From Planctomycetaceae bacterium (lineage in GTDB: Bacteria; Planctomycetota; Planctomycetia; Pirellulales; Pirellulaceae): a stretch of DNA of 12,490 nt. A program made the translations under genes and the position numbers. Location: assembly GCA_007695205.1 (NCBI GenBank), contig REEF01000243.1, forward strand, positions 1-12,490, read 5' to 3'. Numbering within the stretch: position 1 is the stretch's first letter; each line of letters begins with the position of its first letter. Below are positions 1 to 6,840 of this stretch, one piece after another. Below the pieces are notes generated by a model. That model did no database searches. It was not told where the DNA came from and saw only the letters and a program-made list of their open reading frames with translations.

Positions 1-1973
1 TCACTGCGCAGGAACACGGCGGCCAGGGGGGGCAGCGTCAGTTCCAAGGAATAGGGCTGGCTGTGCGATGGTAACTCATCGGCCTGCACCCCACCGGCAT
101 TGCCCCAACCCGTGCCGTGGTAGACCTCGGCATCGCTGTTCAAAATCTCCCGCCAAAAGCCGGGACGAGGGACGCCCAGCCGATAGCGGGTTCGTGGGAC
201 CGGCGTGAAATTAAAGACGGCCAGGATCTCGGACGGATCGGTCTTTCCCCGACGCAGAAAACTGAGCACGCTCTGTTGACTGTCGTGGCAGTCGACCCAT
301 TGGAATCCGCGATGATCACAATCGTACTCGTGCAGCGCCGGCTGGTCGCGGTACAGCCGATTCAGGTCCTCGACCCATCGCTGCAAGCCGCCGTGCGTGG
401 GCAGATCCAGCAGGTTCCAGTCCAACGTCAGGTCATGGTTCCATTCCCGCCATTGGCCGAATTCGCCACCCATGAACAATATCTTCTTGCCCGGCTGGGC
501 CCACATGTAGCCGTACAAGGCTTTCAGATTGGCGAACTTCTGCCACCAATCGCCCGGCATCTTGCTCAGCAGCGAACCCTTGCCATGAACCACCTCGTCA
601 TGCGACAGCGGCAACATGTAGTTTTCCGAAAACGCGTACACCATCCGAAAAGTGATCTGATCGTGCCGGTACTTGCGATAAACAGAGTCCTGCGACATAT
701 AGTCTAACGTGTCATGCATCCAGCCCATGTCCCACTTGGCGCCGAATCCCAAACCGCCGACGTACAGCGGGCGGGAAACCATCGGCCACGCCGTCGATTC
801 CTCGGCGACCGTAATCACGTCCGGATACTTCGCATAGATCTCAGTATTCATCGTCCGCAGGAAATCAATCGCCTCCAGATTCTCACGCCCGCCGAAGCAA
901 TTGGGAATCCATTCGCCCTCCTTGCGGGAATAATCCAGATACAACATCGACGCCACCGCATCGACCCGCAATCCATCGATATGGTACTTATCCAGCCAAA
1001 ACAAGGCACTGTTCAGCAGGAACTCGCGGACCTCCGTGCGTCCATAATTGAAGACGTAGCTGTCCCAGTCGGGATGCCAGCCCTGGCGTCGATCCGAGTG
1101 CTCGTACAGGTGCGTGCCGTCAAAGTAGCCCAAGCCATGTTCGTCGGTCGGAAAGTGCGAGGGGACCCAGTCCAGGATCACGCCGATGTCGTTCTGGTGC
1201 AGGCAATCGATCAGATACATCAAATCCTGGGGCGTGCCGTAGCGGCTGGTCGGTGCAAAATAGCCGGTGGACTGATAGCCCCACGAACCGTAGAACGGAT
1301 GCTCCATGATGGGCATGAATTCGATGTGCGTAAAATTCATCTTCCGCACGTAATCGACCAACGGCCCGGCCAGCTCGCGATATGTCGGATGTCGGCCGTA
1401 ATCGGGGGACAGCTTGCCCCACGACCCTAAATGCATCTCGTAGATCGACATCGGCGCATTGAGCGAGTTATGCTGCCAGCGTCGCGCCATCCAGTCGCCA
1501 TCCTGCCACGAATAATCCAGGTCGGTCACGATCGAAGCCGTTCGCGGCGGGATCTCGTTGTGTCGGGCGAACGGATCGGTCTTGTCCGCCCGATATCCGT
1601 GAAACCGCGAAACGACGAAGTACTTGTACCGCGCTCCGGTCGCCACCTCCGGCACAAACAATTCCCAGATCCCCGAATTGCCGCGAGCCCGCAACGGATG
1701 CTTGGACTTGGACCACCCGTTGAAATCGCCCATCACGTGCACCGATTCCGCGTTGGGTGCCCAGACGGCGAAATACACCCCCGGCTCGCCTTCGATCGTG
1801 CACGGATGCGAACCCAGCTTTTCATACAAAGCCTGGTGAGTTCCTTCGTTAAACAAATACAAATCGTCTTCGGTCAACAGACTGTTCATGACGGACCAAA
1901 CGTAAAGGTTCTTCGGATGGTGGGAACCAAAATCGCCCCACGGCCAGTCGCCCGACGGAACCATCCGCTCCAT
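1..1973 (-). CDS. glgB: 1,4-alpha-glucan branching enzyme GlgB (3' end cut by window edge)
   Basis: Makes alpha-1,6 branches in glycogen by cutting and transferring alpha-1,4 glucan chains in the cytoplasm. Numbered from Met at 1973, the frame reads 657 codons to the left edge without a stop; positions 1-2 are a split codon. An N-terminal early-set/CBM48 region contains LYLFNEG (about 38-44) and GDFNGW (82-87). The GH13 barrel has all four conserved regions: DWVPSHFP (from 268), GLRVDAVASMLYLDY with nucleophile Asp338, VAEEST with acid/base Glu391, and LSHDEVVHGK with His458-Asp459. The C-terminal beta domain is nearly complete, so only a few codons should be missing. The start is uncertain. 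An in-frame ATG at 2024 lies inside the -10 box and is unlikely; ATGs at 1973 and 1964 fall in a GGATGGAGCGGATGG context; ATG at 1889 gives a length closer to Bacillus-type enzymes. No other glg gene is visible here. Function is near certain, start is not. Confidence 0.95.
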   Translation of the reverse strand, partial: MERMVPSGDWPWGDFGSHHPKNLYVWSVMNSLLTEDDLYLFNEGTHQALYEKLGSHPCTIEGEPGVYFAVWAPNAESVHVMGDFNGWSKSKHPLRARGNSGIWELFVPEVATGARYKYFVVSRFHGYRADKTDPFARHNEIPPRTASIVTDLDYSWQDGDWMARRWQHNSLNAPMSIYEMHLGSWGKLSPDYGRHPTYRELAGPLVDYVRKMNFTHIEFMPIMEHPFYGSWGYQSTGYFAPTSRYGTPQDLMYLIDCLHQNDIGVILDWVPSHFPTDEHGLGYFDGTHLYEHSDRRQGWHPDWDSYVFNYGRTEVREFLLNSALFWLDKYHIDGLRVDAVASMLYLDYSRKEGEWIPNCFGGRENLEAIDFLRTMNTEIYAKYPDVITVAEESTAWPMVSRPLYVGGLGFGAKWDMGWMHDTLDYMSQDSVYRKYRHDQITFRMVYAFSENYMLPLSHDEVVHGKGSLLSKMPGDWWQKFANLKALYGYMWAQPGKKILFMGGEFGQWREWNHDLTLDWNLLDLPTHGGLQRWVEDLNRLYRDQPALHEYDCDHRGFQWVDCHDSQQSVLSFLRRGKTDPSEILAVFNFTPVPRTRYRLGVPRPGFWREILNSDAEVYHGTGWGNAGGVQADELPSHSQPYSLELTLPPLAAVFLRS

Positions 1974-2019
1974 CCGCCAGCACGACTCGCCGCCAACACG
2001 ACTCGGACAAGTCCGCGCT

Positions 2020-2048
2020 ATCATAGCATCTTGTGGGCTGGTTGTCAG
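2020..2048 (-). promoter_or_regulatory. Sigma-70-like promoter of glgB
   Basis: Read on the minus strand, CTGACA (2048-2043) and TATGAT (2025-2020) are separated by exactly 17 bases; each hexamer matches five of six consensus positions. Transcription would start near 2012-2014 and give a leader of about 40 bases before the ATG at 1973. The -10 box contains the most upstream in-frame ATG of glgB (2024), which argues against that codon as the start. It is a sequence match only. Confidence 0.6.
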
Positions 2049-2113
2049 GGGGGCGATGTGGTAGAAGAGACCGGTTGACTATCGTGGAACCCTAAACAAA
2101 ACGGAGCCGTGTC

Positions 2114-2941
2114 ATGGGGAAAATCGCTGTAGGACTGAACGCCGAATTCTCGCGAAGCAGTGACAAACCGTTCGAATGGGCCGTCGAAGCGGCGGCGAAA
2201 ATGGGCTACAAGTACTTCGAACCGATGGTCCATTTCGGACGCGAACTGATGAGCGAAGCGGGGTATTTTCATACCGTTTCCATGTTCGATGATCCCTACC
2301 GGATCAAAGAAGCATGCGATGCGGCCGGATTGGCCATCTCGGGACTACAGAGCCACGGACCGCTGGGCCGACCCGACGTGCATGGCGAGTACATCAAGCT
2401 GGCGATCCGAGTCGCGGCCGAGATCGGTGTGCCGGTGATCAATACGGACGAAGGCATCAAGGCCAAGTGGACCAGCGAGGAAGATGATTTCGTGCTGATC
2501 AAATATACCCTGCAAGAAGCCGCGTTTGTGGCGGAACGTCGAGGTGTCAAGATCGGGTTGGAGCCGCATGCTCAGTATTCTCGCACGCCCGAGGGCCTGG
2601 ATCGCATCTACAACCTGGTGTCTTCACCCGCGATCGGCATCAATTTCGACACGGGCAACGCCTACCTGTGCGGACACGATGTGTACCCCTGGCTGGAACG
2701 CGTGGCACCCCGTCTGGTCCACCTGCACGCCAAAGATATCTCGGAATCGCATTCCTCGCAGGAACGAGGCAAGGTGACCGGCACCCCGGTCGGATGCGCT
2801 TGCGGCGAAGGGGTGCTGGACTGGCGGCGGATCATCGACATCGTCCAAGAAAATTGCCCTCGCGATATCGTCTTCTCCGTCGAATGCGGAACGCCCGACC
2901 AGGCAGCCAAGAGCCTGGAGCATCTGAACAGCCTGCTGTGA
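2114..2941 (+). CDS. Sugar phosphate isomerase/epimerase-like TIM barrel (AP endonuclease 2 / xylose isomerase-like fold)
   Basis: A 275-residue cytoplasmic protein with no signal peptide, the usual length for this family of metal-dependent isomerases and epimerases acting on sugars or related polyols. Candidate metal and active-site residues sit where the family has them: His81 (LQSH), Glu150 in GLEPH, Asp179 in NFDTGN, His188, His205 in LHLHAKD-type LVHLHAKD, and Glu257 in SVECGT; GEG at 231-233 is the usual loop before the last strands. The start is supported by ACGGAG about eight bases upstream of the ATG. It is divergent from glgB and separated from the downstream cysteine desulfurase by an inverted-repeat element. 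The exact substrate cannot be read from the sequence; planctomycetes carry many paralogues. A hydroxypyruvate isomerase or inosose-type activity is possible. Confidence 0.88.
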   Translation: MGKIAVGLNAEFSRSSDKPFEWAVEAAAKMGYKYFEPMVHFGRELMSEAGYFHTVSMFDDPYRIKEACDAAGLAISGLQSHGPLGRPDVHGEYIKLAIRVAAEIGVPVINTDEGIKAKWTSEEDDFVLIKYTLQEAAFVAERRGVKIGLEPHAQYSRTPEGLDRIYNLVSSPAIGINFDTGNAYLCGHDVYPWLERVAPRLVHLHAKDISESHSSQERGKVTGTPVGCACGEGVLDWRRIIDIVQENCPRDIVFSVECGTPDQAAKSLEHLNSLL

Positions 2942-2950
2942 GTTGGAATT

Positions 2951-3058
2951 GGGGTCAGGTCTTGACTTATAACTTAAGGCCTTTGCCAATTGTTGAGCCA
3001 AGCCGTCAACCTTATCGCGAAACGAAGCACATTAAGTTATAAGTCAAGACCTGACCCC
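2951..3058. repeat. Non-autonomous inverted-repeat element, 108 bp, perfect 27-bp terminal repeats (copy 1)
   Basis: The left arm (2951-2977, beginning GGGGTCAGGTCTTGACTTAT) and right arm (3032-3058) are perfect 27-bp reverse complements around a 54-base core (2978-3031). The same end sequence recurs at 5762-5787, 6634-6659, 6697-6722 and 10464-10489. The core differs from the core shared by the copies at 6634 and 10424. No gene lies inside. The RNA could form a very stable hairpin between the TIM-barrel stop (2941) and the desulfurase start (3060). From memory, similar GGGGTCAGGTCTTG-type ends are scattered in many genomes and may be mobilised by IS200-like or REP-associated tyrosine transposases; no such gene is in this window. 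Confidence 0.9.
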
Positions 3059-3059
3059 G

Positions 3060-4256
3060 ATGGAAAAGCCCATTTATCTGGATAACCATGCCACCACGCA
3101 GACCGATCCGCGTGTGCTGGATGCCATGTTGCCGTTCTTTTGTCAGCAATACGGAAACGCGGGCAGCACCAGCCATGCCTTTGGCTGGGCTGCCCAAGCG
3201 GCTGTCGATCAGGCTCGTCAGTCGATCGGCCAGCAGATCGGCGCTCAGACTCGCGAGATCATCTTCACCAGCGGTGCGACCGAGAGCAACAATTTGGCGA
3301 TCCGCGGTGTCTGCGAACGAACGCGCCGGCGTGGAAACCACGCAATCAGCGTGGCGACCGAGCACCGAGCGGTTTTGGACCCGCTGGCTCGATTGGAAAA
3401 GCATGGATTCGAGGTCACCCTGCTGCCCGTGCGCCCCCATGGCCACGAGGATGCAGGGACGATCGATGTGGATCAACTGGCCGCTGCCATCCGCGATGAT
3501 ACCGTCCTGGTCTCGGTGATGGCGGCCAACAACGAGATCGGTGTCTTGCAGCCGATGGAAGAGATCGGCCGTTGCTGCAGGCAACGTGGCGTTGTGTTTC
3601 ACACCGATGCGACCCAAGCCGTCGGCAAGATCCCGGTGGACGTCGATCGATGGCAAGTCGATTTGATGAGTTTCTCGGGACACAAGGTCTACGGTCCGAA
3701 AGGCATCGGCGCCTTGTTCGTCCGTCGACGAACGCCTCGAGTGCGTCTGGAGTCCCAAATCGATGGTGGGCGGCAAGAATACGGATTTCGCAGCGGGACG
3801 GCCAACGTACCGGGAATCGTAGGATTGGCCAAAGCACTGGAATTATGCAGTGACGAAGGACTGGACGAAAACTCTCGGTTGGCCCATTTGCGAGATCATC
3901 TGTACCACGGGTTGCAGCAGCGGATTTCGGGCATCTTGTTGAATGGACCGGCTCTGCAGCTCACGCACTTGCGATTGCCGGGAAACTTGAACTGTTGTTT
4001 CGGTGACGTCGATGGCGAAGCCTTGATGATGAACATGCGGGACCTAGCGGTGTCCAGCGGCAGCGCCTGTTCCTCTGCCGACCCGGCGCCTAGCCACGTG
4101 CTACAAGCACTGGGATTGAATACGGATCAGACGCGCGCCAGTTTGCGTTTCGGGTTGGGACGATTCAACACGATGGAGCAAGTCGAATTCGCCATCCAAT
4201 CCGTCACCGCGGCCGTACACCATCTGCGCCAATTACACGGATCCGACCAAGCCTAA
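3060..4256 (+). CDS. iscS: Cysteine desulfurase, group I (IscS/NifS type)
   Basis: PLP-dependent enzyme that removes sulfur from cysteine to give alanine and an enzyme persulfide, the sulfur donor for Fe-S clusters and tRNA thiolation. It has 398 residues, normal for the family, and acts in the cytosol. The N-terminus MEKPIYLDNHATT matches the family start, fixing ATG 3060. Visible motifs are SGATESNNLAI (71-81), His101 in TEHRAVLDP, Asp183 and Gln186 in HTDATQAVGK, PLP lysine Lys209 in SFSGHKVYGPKG, and catalytic Cys337 in SSGSACSSA with the long loop of group I enzymes. No IscU, IscA or MnmA gene is adjacent, so it stands alone; whether it is the IscS or NifS orthologue cannot be settled here. 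The start codon follows the right arm of the repeat element by one base, and no clear Shine-Dalgarno sequence exists, so expression may be unusual or start with weak or leaderless initiation. Confidence 0.95.
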   Translation: MEKPIYLDNHATTQTDPRVLDAMLPFFCQQYGNAGSTSHAFGWAAQAAVDQARQSIGQQIGAQTREIIFTSGATESNNLAIRGVCERTRRRGNHAISVATEHRAVLDPLARLEKHGFEVTLLPVRPHGHEDAGTIDVDQLAAAIRDDTVLVSVMAANNEIGVLQPMEEIGRCCRQRGVVFHTDATQAVGKIPVDVDRWQVDLMSFSGHKVYGPKGIGALFVRRRTPRVRLESQIDGGRQEYGFRSGTANVPGIVGLAKALELCSDEGLDENSRLAHLRDHLYHGLQQRISGILLNGPALQLTHLRLPGNLNCCFGDVDGEALMMNMRDLAVSSGSACSSADPAPSHVLQALGLNTDQTRASLRFGLGRFNTMEQVEFAIQSVTAAVHHLRQLHGSDQA

Positions 4257-4323
4257 GTAGATCGGGCGATTCAAAGGATCGATGGTTCCATATCTTCGGT
4301 CAGCGGTCGGCGGCATTTCACAA

Positions 4324-5742
4324 TCATCCACCTTGTCTGCGAGAAGGGGCCTGGAGTTCGGTTTCGAGCCCGTCGTCACCCTGCTGACGCATCCACGCGT
4401 CGAGCTGGGTTTTGAGCCGTCGCTTGATCTGAGCGTGGTCGGAATCGTCGGCCATGTTGTTGTTCTCCAACGGATCGTGTTGGAGGTCGTACAACTCGAA
4501 TTCCGGGCGGTGGGAGAGCCAACGAACGCGGGCGGCGATTTCCCCGTCTTCCTCCGCTGCCTGACGCCAGGAATCGATCGGCGACGCGACGTGGATGCCG
4601 CGGATCCAGAACGTGTTGTCGTGCGCGATATTGTGGATGAGCTTGTAGCGATCGTCGCGGACGGATCGGATCGGATACGGCTCGCGGAATCCGTGGACGA
4701 CCACGGTGGTGTGCTGGGCGAAGACGTAGTCGCGATGATGATCGGTCTTGCCCAACAGGACATCCAGGAAGCTGCTTCCGTCGAAACCGGTGTTGCCGTC
4801 CGCGTCGGGGCGACCGGTGTCGATCGTGGTCGGATCGACGCCAGCCGCATCGAGAAACGTGGGGGCCAGGTCGACATCCTGCAGCAGCGTATCGGTCGTT
4901 GAACCCTTTGGGATGCGTCCGGGCCAGCGAGCCAGGGCCGTGTTGCGGATGCCGTTGTCATACAGCGACCATTTCCCGGCGTACGGCAGCGAACAGCCCT
5001 GCTCGGAGTGAAAAATCACCAGCGTATTGTCGACCTGCCGGGTCTCTTCGAGCATCTTCATCAACTCGCCCACCTGGTTGTCCAGCGCCAGCAGAGCGGC
5101 GTAGTAGCTGACGAGCTTGTCGCGCGTCTCGGGCGTATCGACCAGGTATTCGGGCACCGTTAGTTGATCGGCGTCAAAGTGGGCACGCAACTGCTGGGGC
5201 ACGACTCGGCCCCACGTATTGACATGCGGGAAGTTCGAGGCGAACACGAGCATCCACGGTTGCGGTGGATCGCGAGTGACGAACGCCCGAGTGACTTCGA
5301 AATCGAAGTGCCCGCCGCCGAGATATTCGTAGTCGAAGGTCTCGCGTGGGGCGACGTGTTGCTTGATCTGCAAGCCGGTACGATAGCCGTGCGCTTTGAG
5401 GTGGGTGAAAATACTGCGTGTACCGGAGTGGGTGCGCGAGTGGTTGGGGTAAGCGCCGCTACGGACGCCGTACAATCCCGTGTACAGCGCGCTACGGACG
5501 GGGGTACACATGGGGGCCGAGACGAACATGTGCCGCAGGTGCATGCTCTGACTGGCGAGTTGATCGAGATTGGGAGTCTTGACTTCGGCGTTGCCGACAA
5601 ACCCAACGTCCCGCCACGTCAGATCGTCGGCGAGAATCAGCAGCAGATTCGGCCGGTCAGCCGCCTCCGATCTCCAGGCAACGCCCATGTTGGTGACCAT
5701 CAGCACGGCCAATAATATGGCCCCCCATCTTGCACTCGACAT
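4324..5742 (-). CDS. Secreted sulfatase, formylglycine-dependent (heparan N-sulfatase-like)
   Basis: Type I sulfatase that hydrolyses sulfate esters or N-sulfates, probably from sulfated polysaccharides. It has 472 residues. Residues 1-28 form a signal peptide ending near SEA-A, so the enzyme is exported. Metal-binding Asp39-Asp40 lie in LILADD. The maturation motif CTPVRSALYTG (79-89) has Cys79, the residue converted to formylglycine, with Arg83. Further active-site candidates are Lys127 and His129 (IKQHV), His173 (FPHVNTWG) and Lys257 (GKWSLYD). The usual Asp-Asn/His pair of the second metal motif reads HSEQG (245-249); this and GKWxxYD recall the subgroup of sulfatases near N-sulfoglucosamine sulfohydrolase, though the substrate is not proven. 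The ATG at 5742 has AAGGGA upstream. It is the second gene after the ThuA protein, 42 bases downstream, with a repeat end between them, and is convergent with the desulfurase. Confidence 0.93.
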   Translation of the reverse strand: MSSARWGAILLAVLMVTNMGVAWRSEAADRPNLLLILADDLTWRDVGFVGNAEVKTPNLDQLASQSMHLRHMFVSAPMCTPVRSALYTGLYGVRSGAYPNHSRTHSGTRSIFTHLKAHGYRTGLQIKQHVAPRETFDYEYLGGGHFDFEVTRAFVTRDPPQPWMLVFASNFPHVNTWGRVVPQQLRAHFDADQLTVPEYLVDTPETRDKLVSYYAALLALDNQVGELMKMLEETRQVDNTLVIFHSEQGCSLPYAGKWSLYDNGIRNTALARWPGRIPKGSTTDTLLQDVDLAPTFLDAAGVDPTTIDTGRPDADGNTGFDGSSFLDVLLGKTDHHRDYVFAQHTTVVVHGFREPYPIRSVRDDRYKLIHNIAHDNTFWIRGIHVASPIDSWRQAAEEDGEIAARVRWLSHRPEFELYDLQHDPLENNNMADDSDHAQIKRRLKTQLDAWMRQQGDDGLETELQAPSRRQGG

Positions 5743-5761
5743 TCAATATTCCCTTCACATT

Positions 5762-5787
5762 GGGGTCAGGTCTTGACTTATAACTTA
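5762..5787. repeat. Solo end of the dispersed GGGGTCAGGTCTTGAC repeat (copy 2)
   Basis: A 26-base match to the left arm of the elements at 2951 and 6634, without a facing inverted arm. It fills most of the 42-base gap between the ThuA-domain gene and the sulfatase. The last three bases (5785-5787, tta) are the TAA stop codon of the ThuA gene on the minus strand, so insertion set the 3' end of that reading frame. Confidence 0.88.
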
Positions 5788-6618
5788 TGGCAATGTTACC
5801 TGGCCGGTTGCTGCCCATTGGCAACCACGCAGCAAGGTCGTGCGGAAGCTGACATCTTTCATCGTATTGGTGTCGTGGCCCAACAGTTGGACGAACACCC
5901 GTCCCTTACCAAAGTCGACCGTCCATAGCACCGGTTCGTTTTGTTCGGTTTGCGGAGCGTAGCCGGTGGCCAGCACATGCAGTCCTTCGGCGGGACCACG
6001 GGCGGCGAACCACAATTCGTCGCGGACCTGCCATTGGCGAGGCAAACCGCGGACGATCGGATGGTCGCTCCAGACGGTCACTTCAATCGGCTCCATCGGG
6101 CCGTGCCCGGTGCCAGGCCCCTCGCCTTTGGGCGTGCGAATCACGCGGCCGGAATCGTCGACCACCAATCGAGCGCCTCGTCCTGCGTTGCCCCAACCAA
6201 GTCCGACCATGCGAACGTAATCAGGCAAGTGCTCCATGCCGGCCGTCGCGGCATGTACCGCCACGAACCCACCGCCCGCAGCGACCCAGGTGGTCAGTTC
6301 GTTAAAGAATTTGGTCGGGGCCGGCACTCCACCGATGTCGGTAAAGTTACCCACGACGACGTGCACACGGTCCAACGCGACCGTATACTCGTCTCGCTCG
6401 GGGCCTTCCGCCGGCACGGTCGCTACCTGGACGGCAAAGCCGCCTTCTTCAAGCATGGCACGCATCAACGGCGTGGTTGCTCGCCAGTCGTGGTTGTTCT
6501 GCCCATCGACGATCAGCACCTTGATTCCTGACGCTTCGGCGCCATCGATTCGCATCGCGAGCAGAAACAAGTGGCTACCGATCAAGCCGGTTACGAAAAC
6601 AAGTCGCAGCAGGTTCAT
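5785..6618 (-). CDS. Secreted ThuA-domain protein (trehalose-utilisation-like, class I glutamine amidotransferase-like fold)
   Basis: A 277-residue protein with an N-terminal hydrophobic signal segment (about 4-22, cleavage probably near AEA at 27-29) followed by a ThuA domain. Family landmarks are KVLIVDGQNNHDW (33-45), GGGFVAVHAATAG (115-127), DHPIVRGLP (185-193), DELW (200-203) and GKGRVFVQLLGHD (237-249). ThuA proteins are linked to trehalose and other sugar catabolism but their reaction is poorly defined; planctomycetes have many exported versions. The start at 6618 has AAGGAG nine bases upstream and gives the signal peptide; the frame remains open farther upstream only because it reads through the repeat element at 6634-6722. 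It is probably cotranscribed with the sulfatase downstream, which suggests a joint role in sulfated glycan breakdown. Its stop codon lies in the repeat end at 5762-5787. Confidence 0.9.
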   Translation of the reverse strand: MNLLRLVFVTGLIGSHLFLLAMRIDGAEASGIKVLIVDGQNNHDWRATTPLMRAMLEEGGFAVQVATVPAEGPERDEYTVALDRVHVVVGNFTDIGGVPAPTKFFNELTTWVAAGGGFVAVHAATAGMEHLPDYVRMVGLGWGNAGRGARLVVDDSGRVIRTPKGEGPGTGHGPMEPIEVTVWSDHPIVRGLPRQWQVRDELWFAARGPAEGLHVLATGYAPQTEQNEPVLWTVDFGKGRVFVQLLGHDTNTMKDVSFRTTLLRGCQWAATGQVTLP

Positions 6619-6633
6619 CCTCCGAAACTCCTT

Positions 6634-6722
6634 GGGGTCAGGTCTTGACTTATAACTTATCAGACGCGCTTTCTGCCATGCCAAAGAAGCAGGAAATAAG
6701 TTATGAGTCAAGACCTGCCCCC
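6634..6722. repeat. Inverted-repeat element, 89 bp, 26-bp ends (copy 3)
   Basis: The left end (6634-6659) is identical to the first 26 bases of copy 1. The right end (6697-6722) is its reverse complement with two changes (TTATAAG to TTATGAG, and CTGACCCC to CTGCCCCC). The 37-base core (6660-6696), containing TCAGACGC and TGCCAAAGAAG, is shared with the partial copy at 10424 but not with copy 1. It sits between the divergent starts of the ThuA gene (6618) and the ricin-domain gene (6841), so promoters of both must lie beside or within it. Confidence 0.88.
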
Positions 6723-6796
6723 CACTCTGCCCTCCCCCAGTCTTGATGCACTGCCAGATCGCTGGGGATTTACCGGGTATTCCGGACAAGTTGTGC

Positions 6797-6802
6797 TACA
6801 AT
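6797..6802 (+). promoter_or_regulatory. Possible -10 box for the ricin-domain gene
   Basis: TACAAT lies about 38 bases upstream of ATG 6841 and matches five of six consensus bases. No convincing -35 box is found 16-18 bases before it, so this is a weak call. Confidence 0.25.
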
Positions 6803-6840
6803 CACAGGTGTCTGCAAACCGCCTTGCGACAAGGAGTCGA

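Noticed and set aside
2022..2024. ATG 2024 as glgB start
   Set aside because: It lies inside the -10 hexamer of a well-spaced promoter and has no ribosome binding site.
117..2078. Three long plus-strand open frames opposite glgB
   Set aside because: Their products have no recognisable domains, while the minus strand encodes a continuous GlgB with all catalytic motifs; they are antisense shadows of its codon bias.
2951..3058. CRISPR array or phage attachment site
   Set aside because: The repeats are inverted pairs at dispersed gene borders, not regularly spaced direct repeats, and there are no cas, integrase or tRNA genes.
4233..4961. 242-codon minus-strand frame overlapping the sulfatase
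   Set aside because: Low-complexity Ser/Thr/Arg-rich product in another frame of the sulfatase gene, which has clear family motifs.
6619..6789. N-terminal extension of the ThuA protein to 6789
   Set aside because: It reads through the repeat element; the start at 6618 has a Shine-Dalgarno sequence and begins a signal peptide.
6703..6840. Upstream extension of the ricin-domain gene to 6703
   Set aside because: It starts within the repeat element and would bury the signal peptide; AAGGAG before 6841/6844 decides the start.
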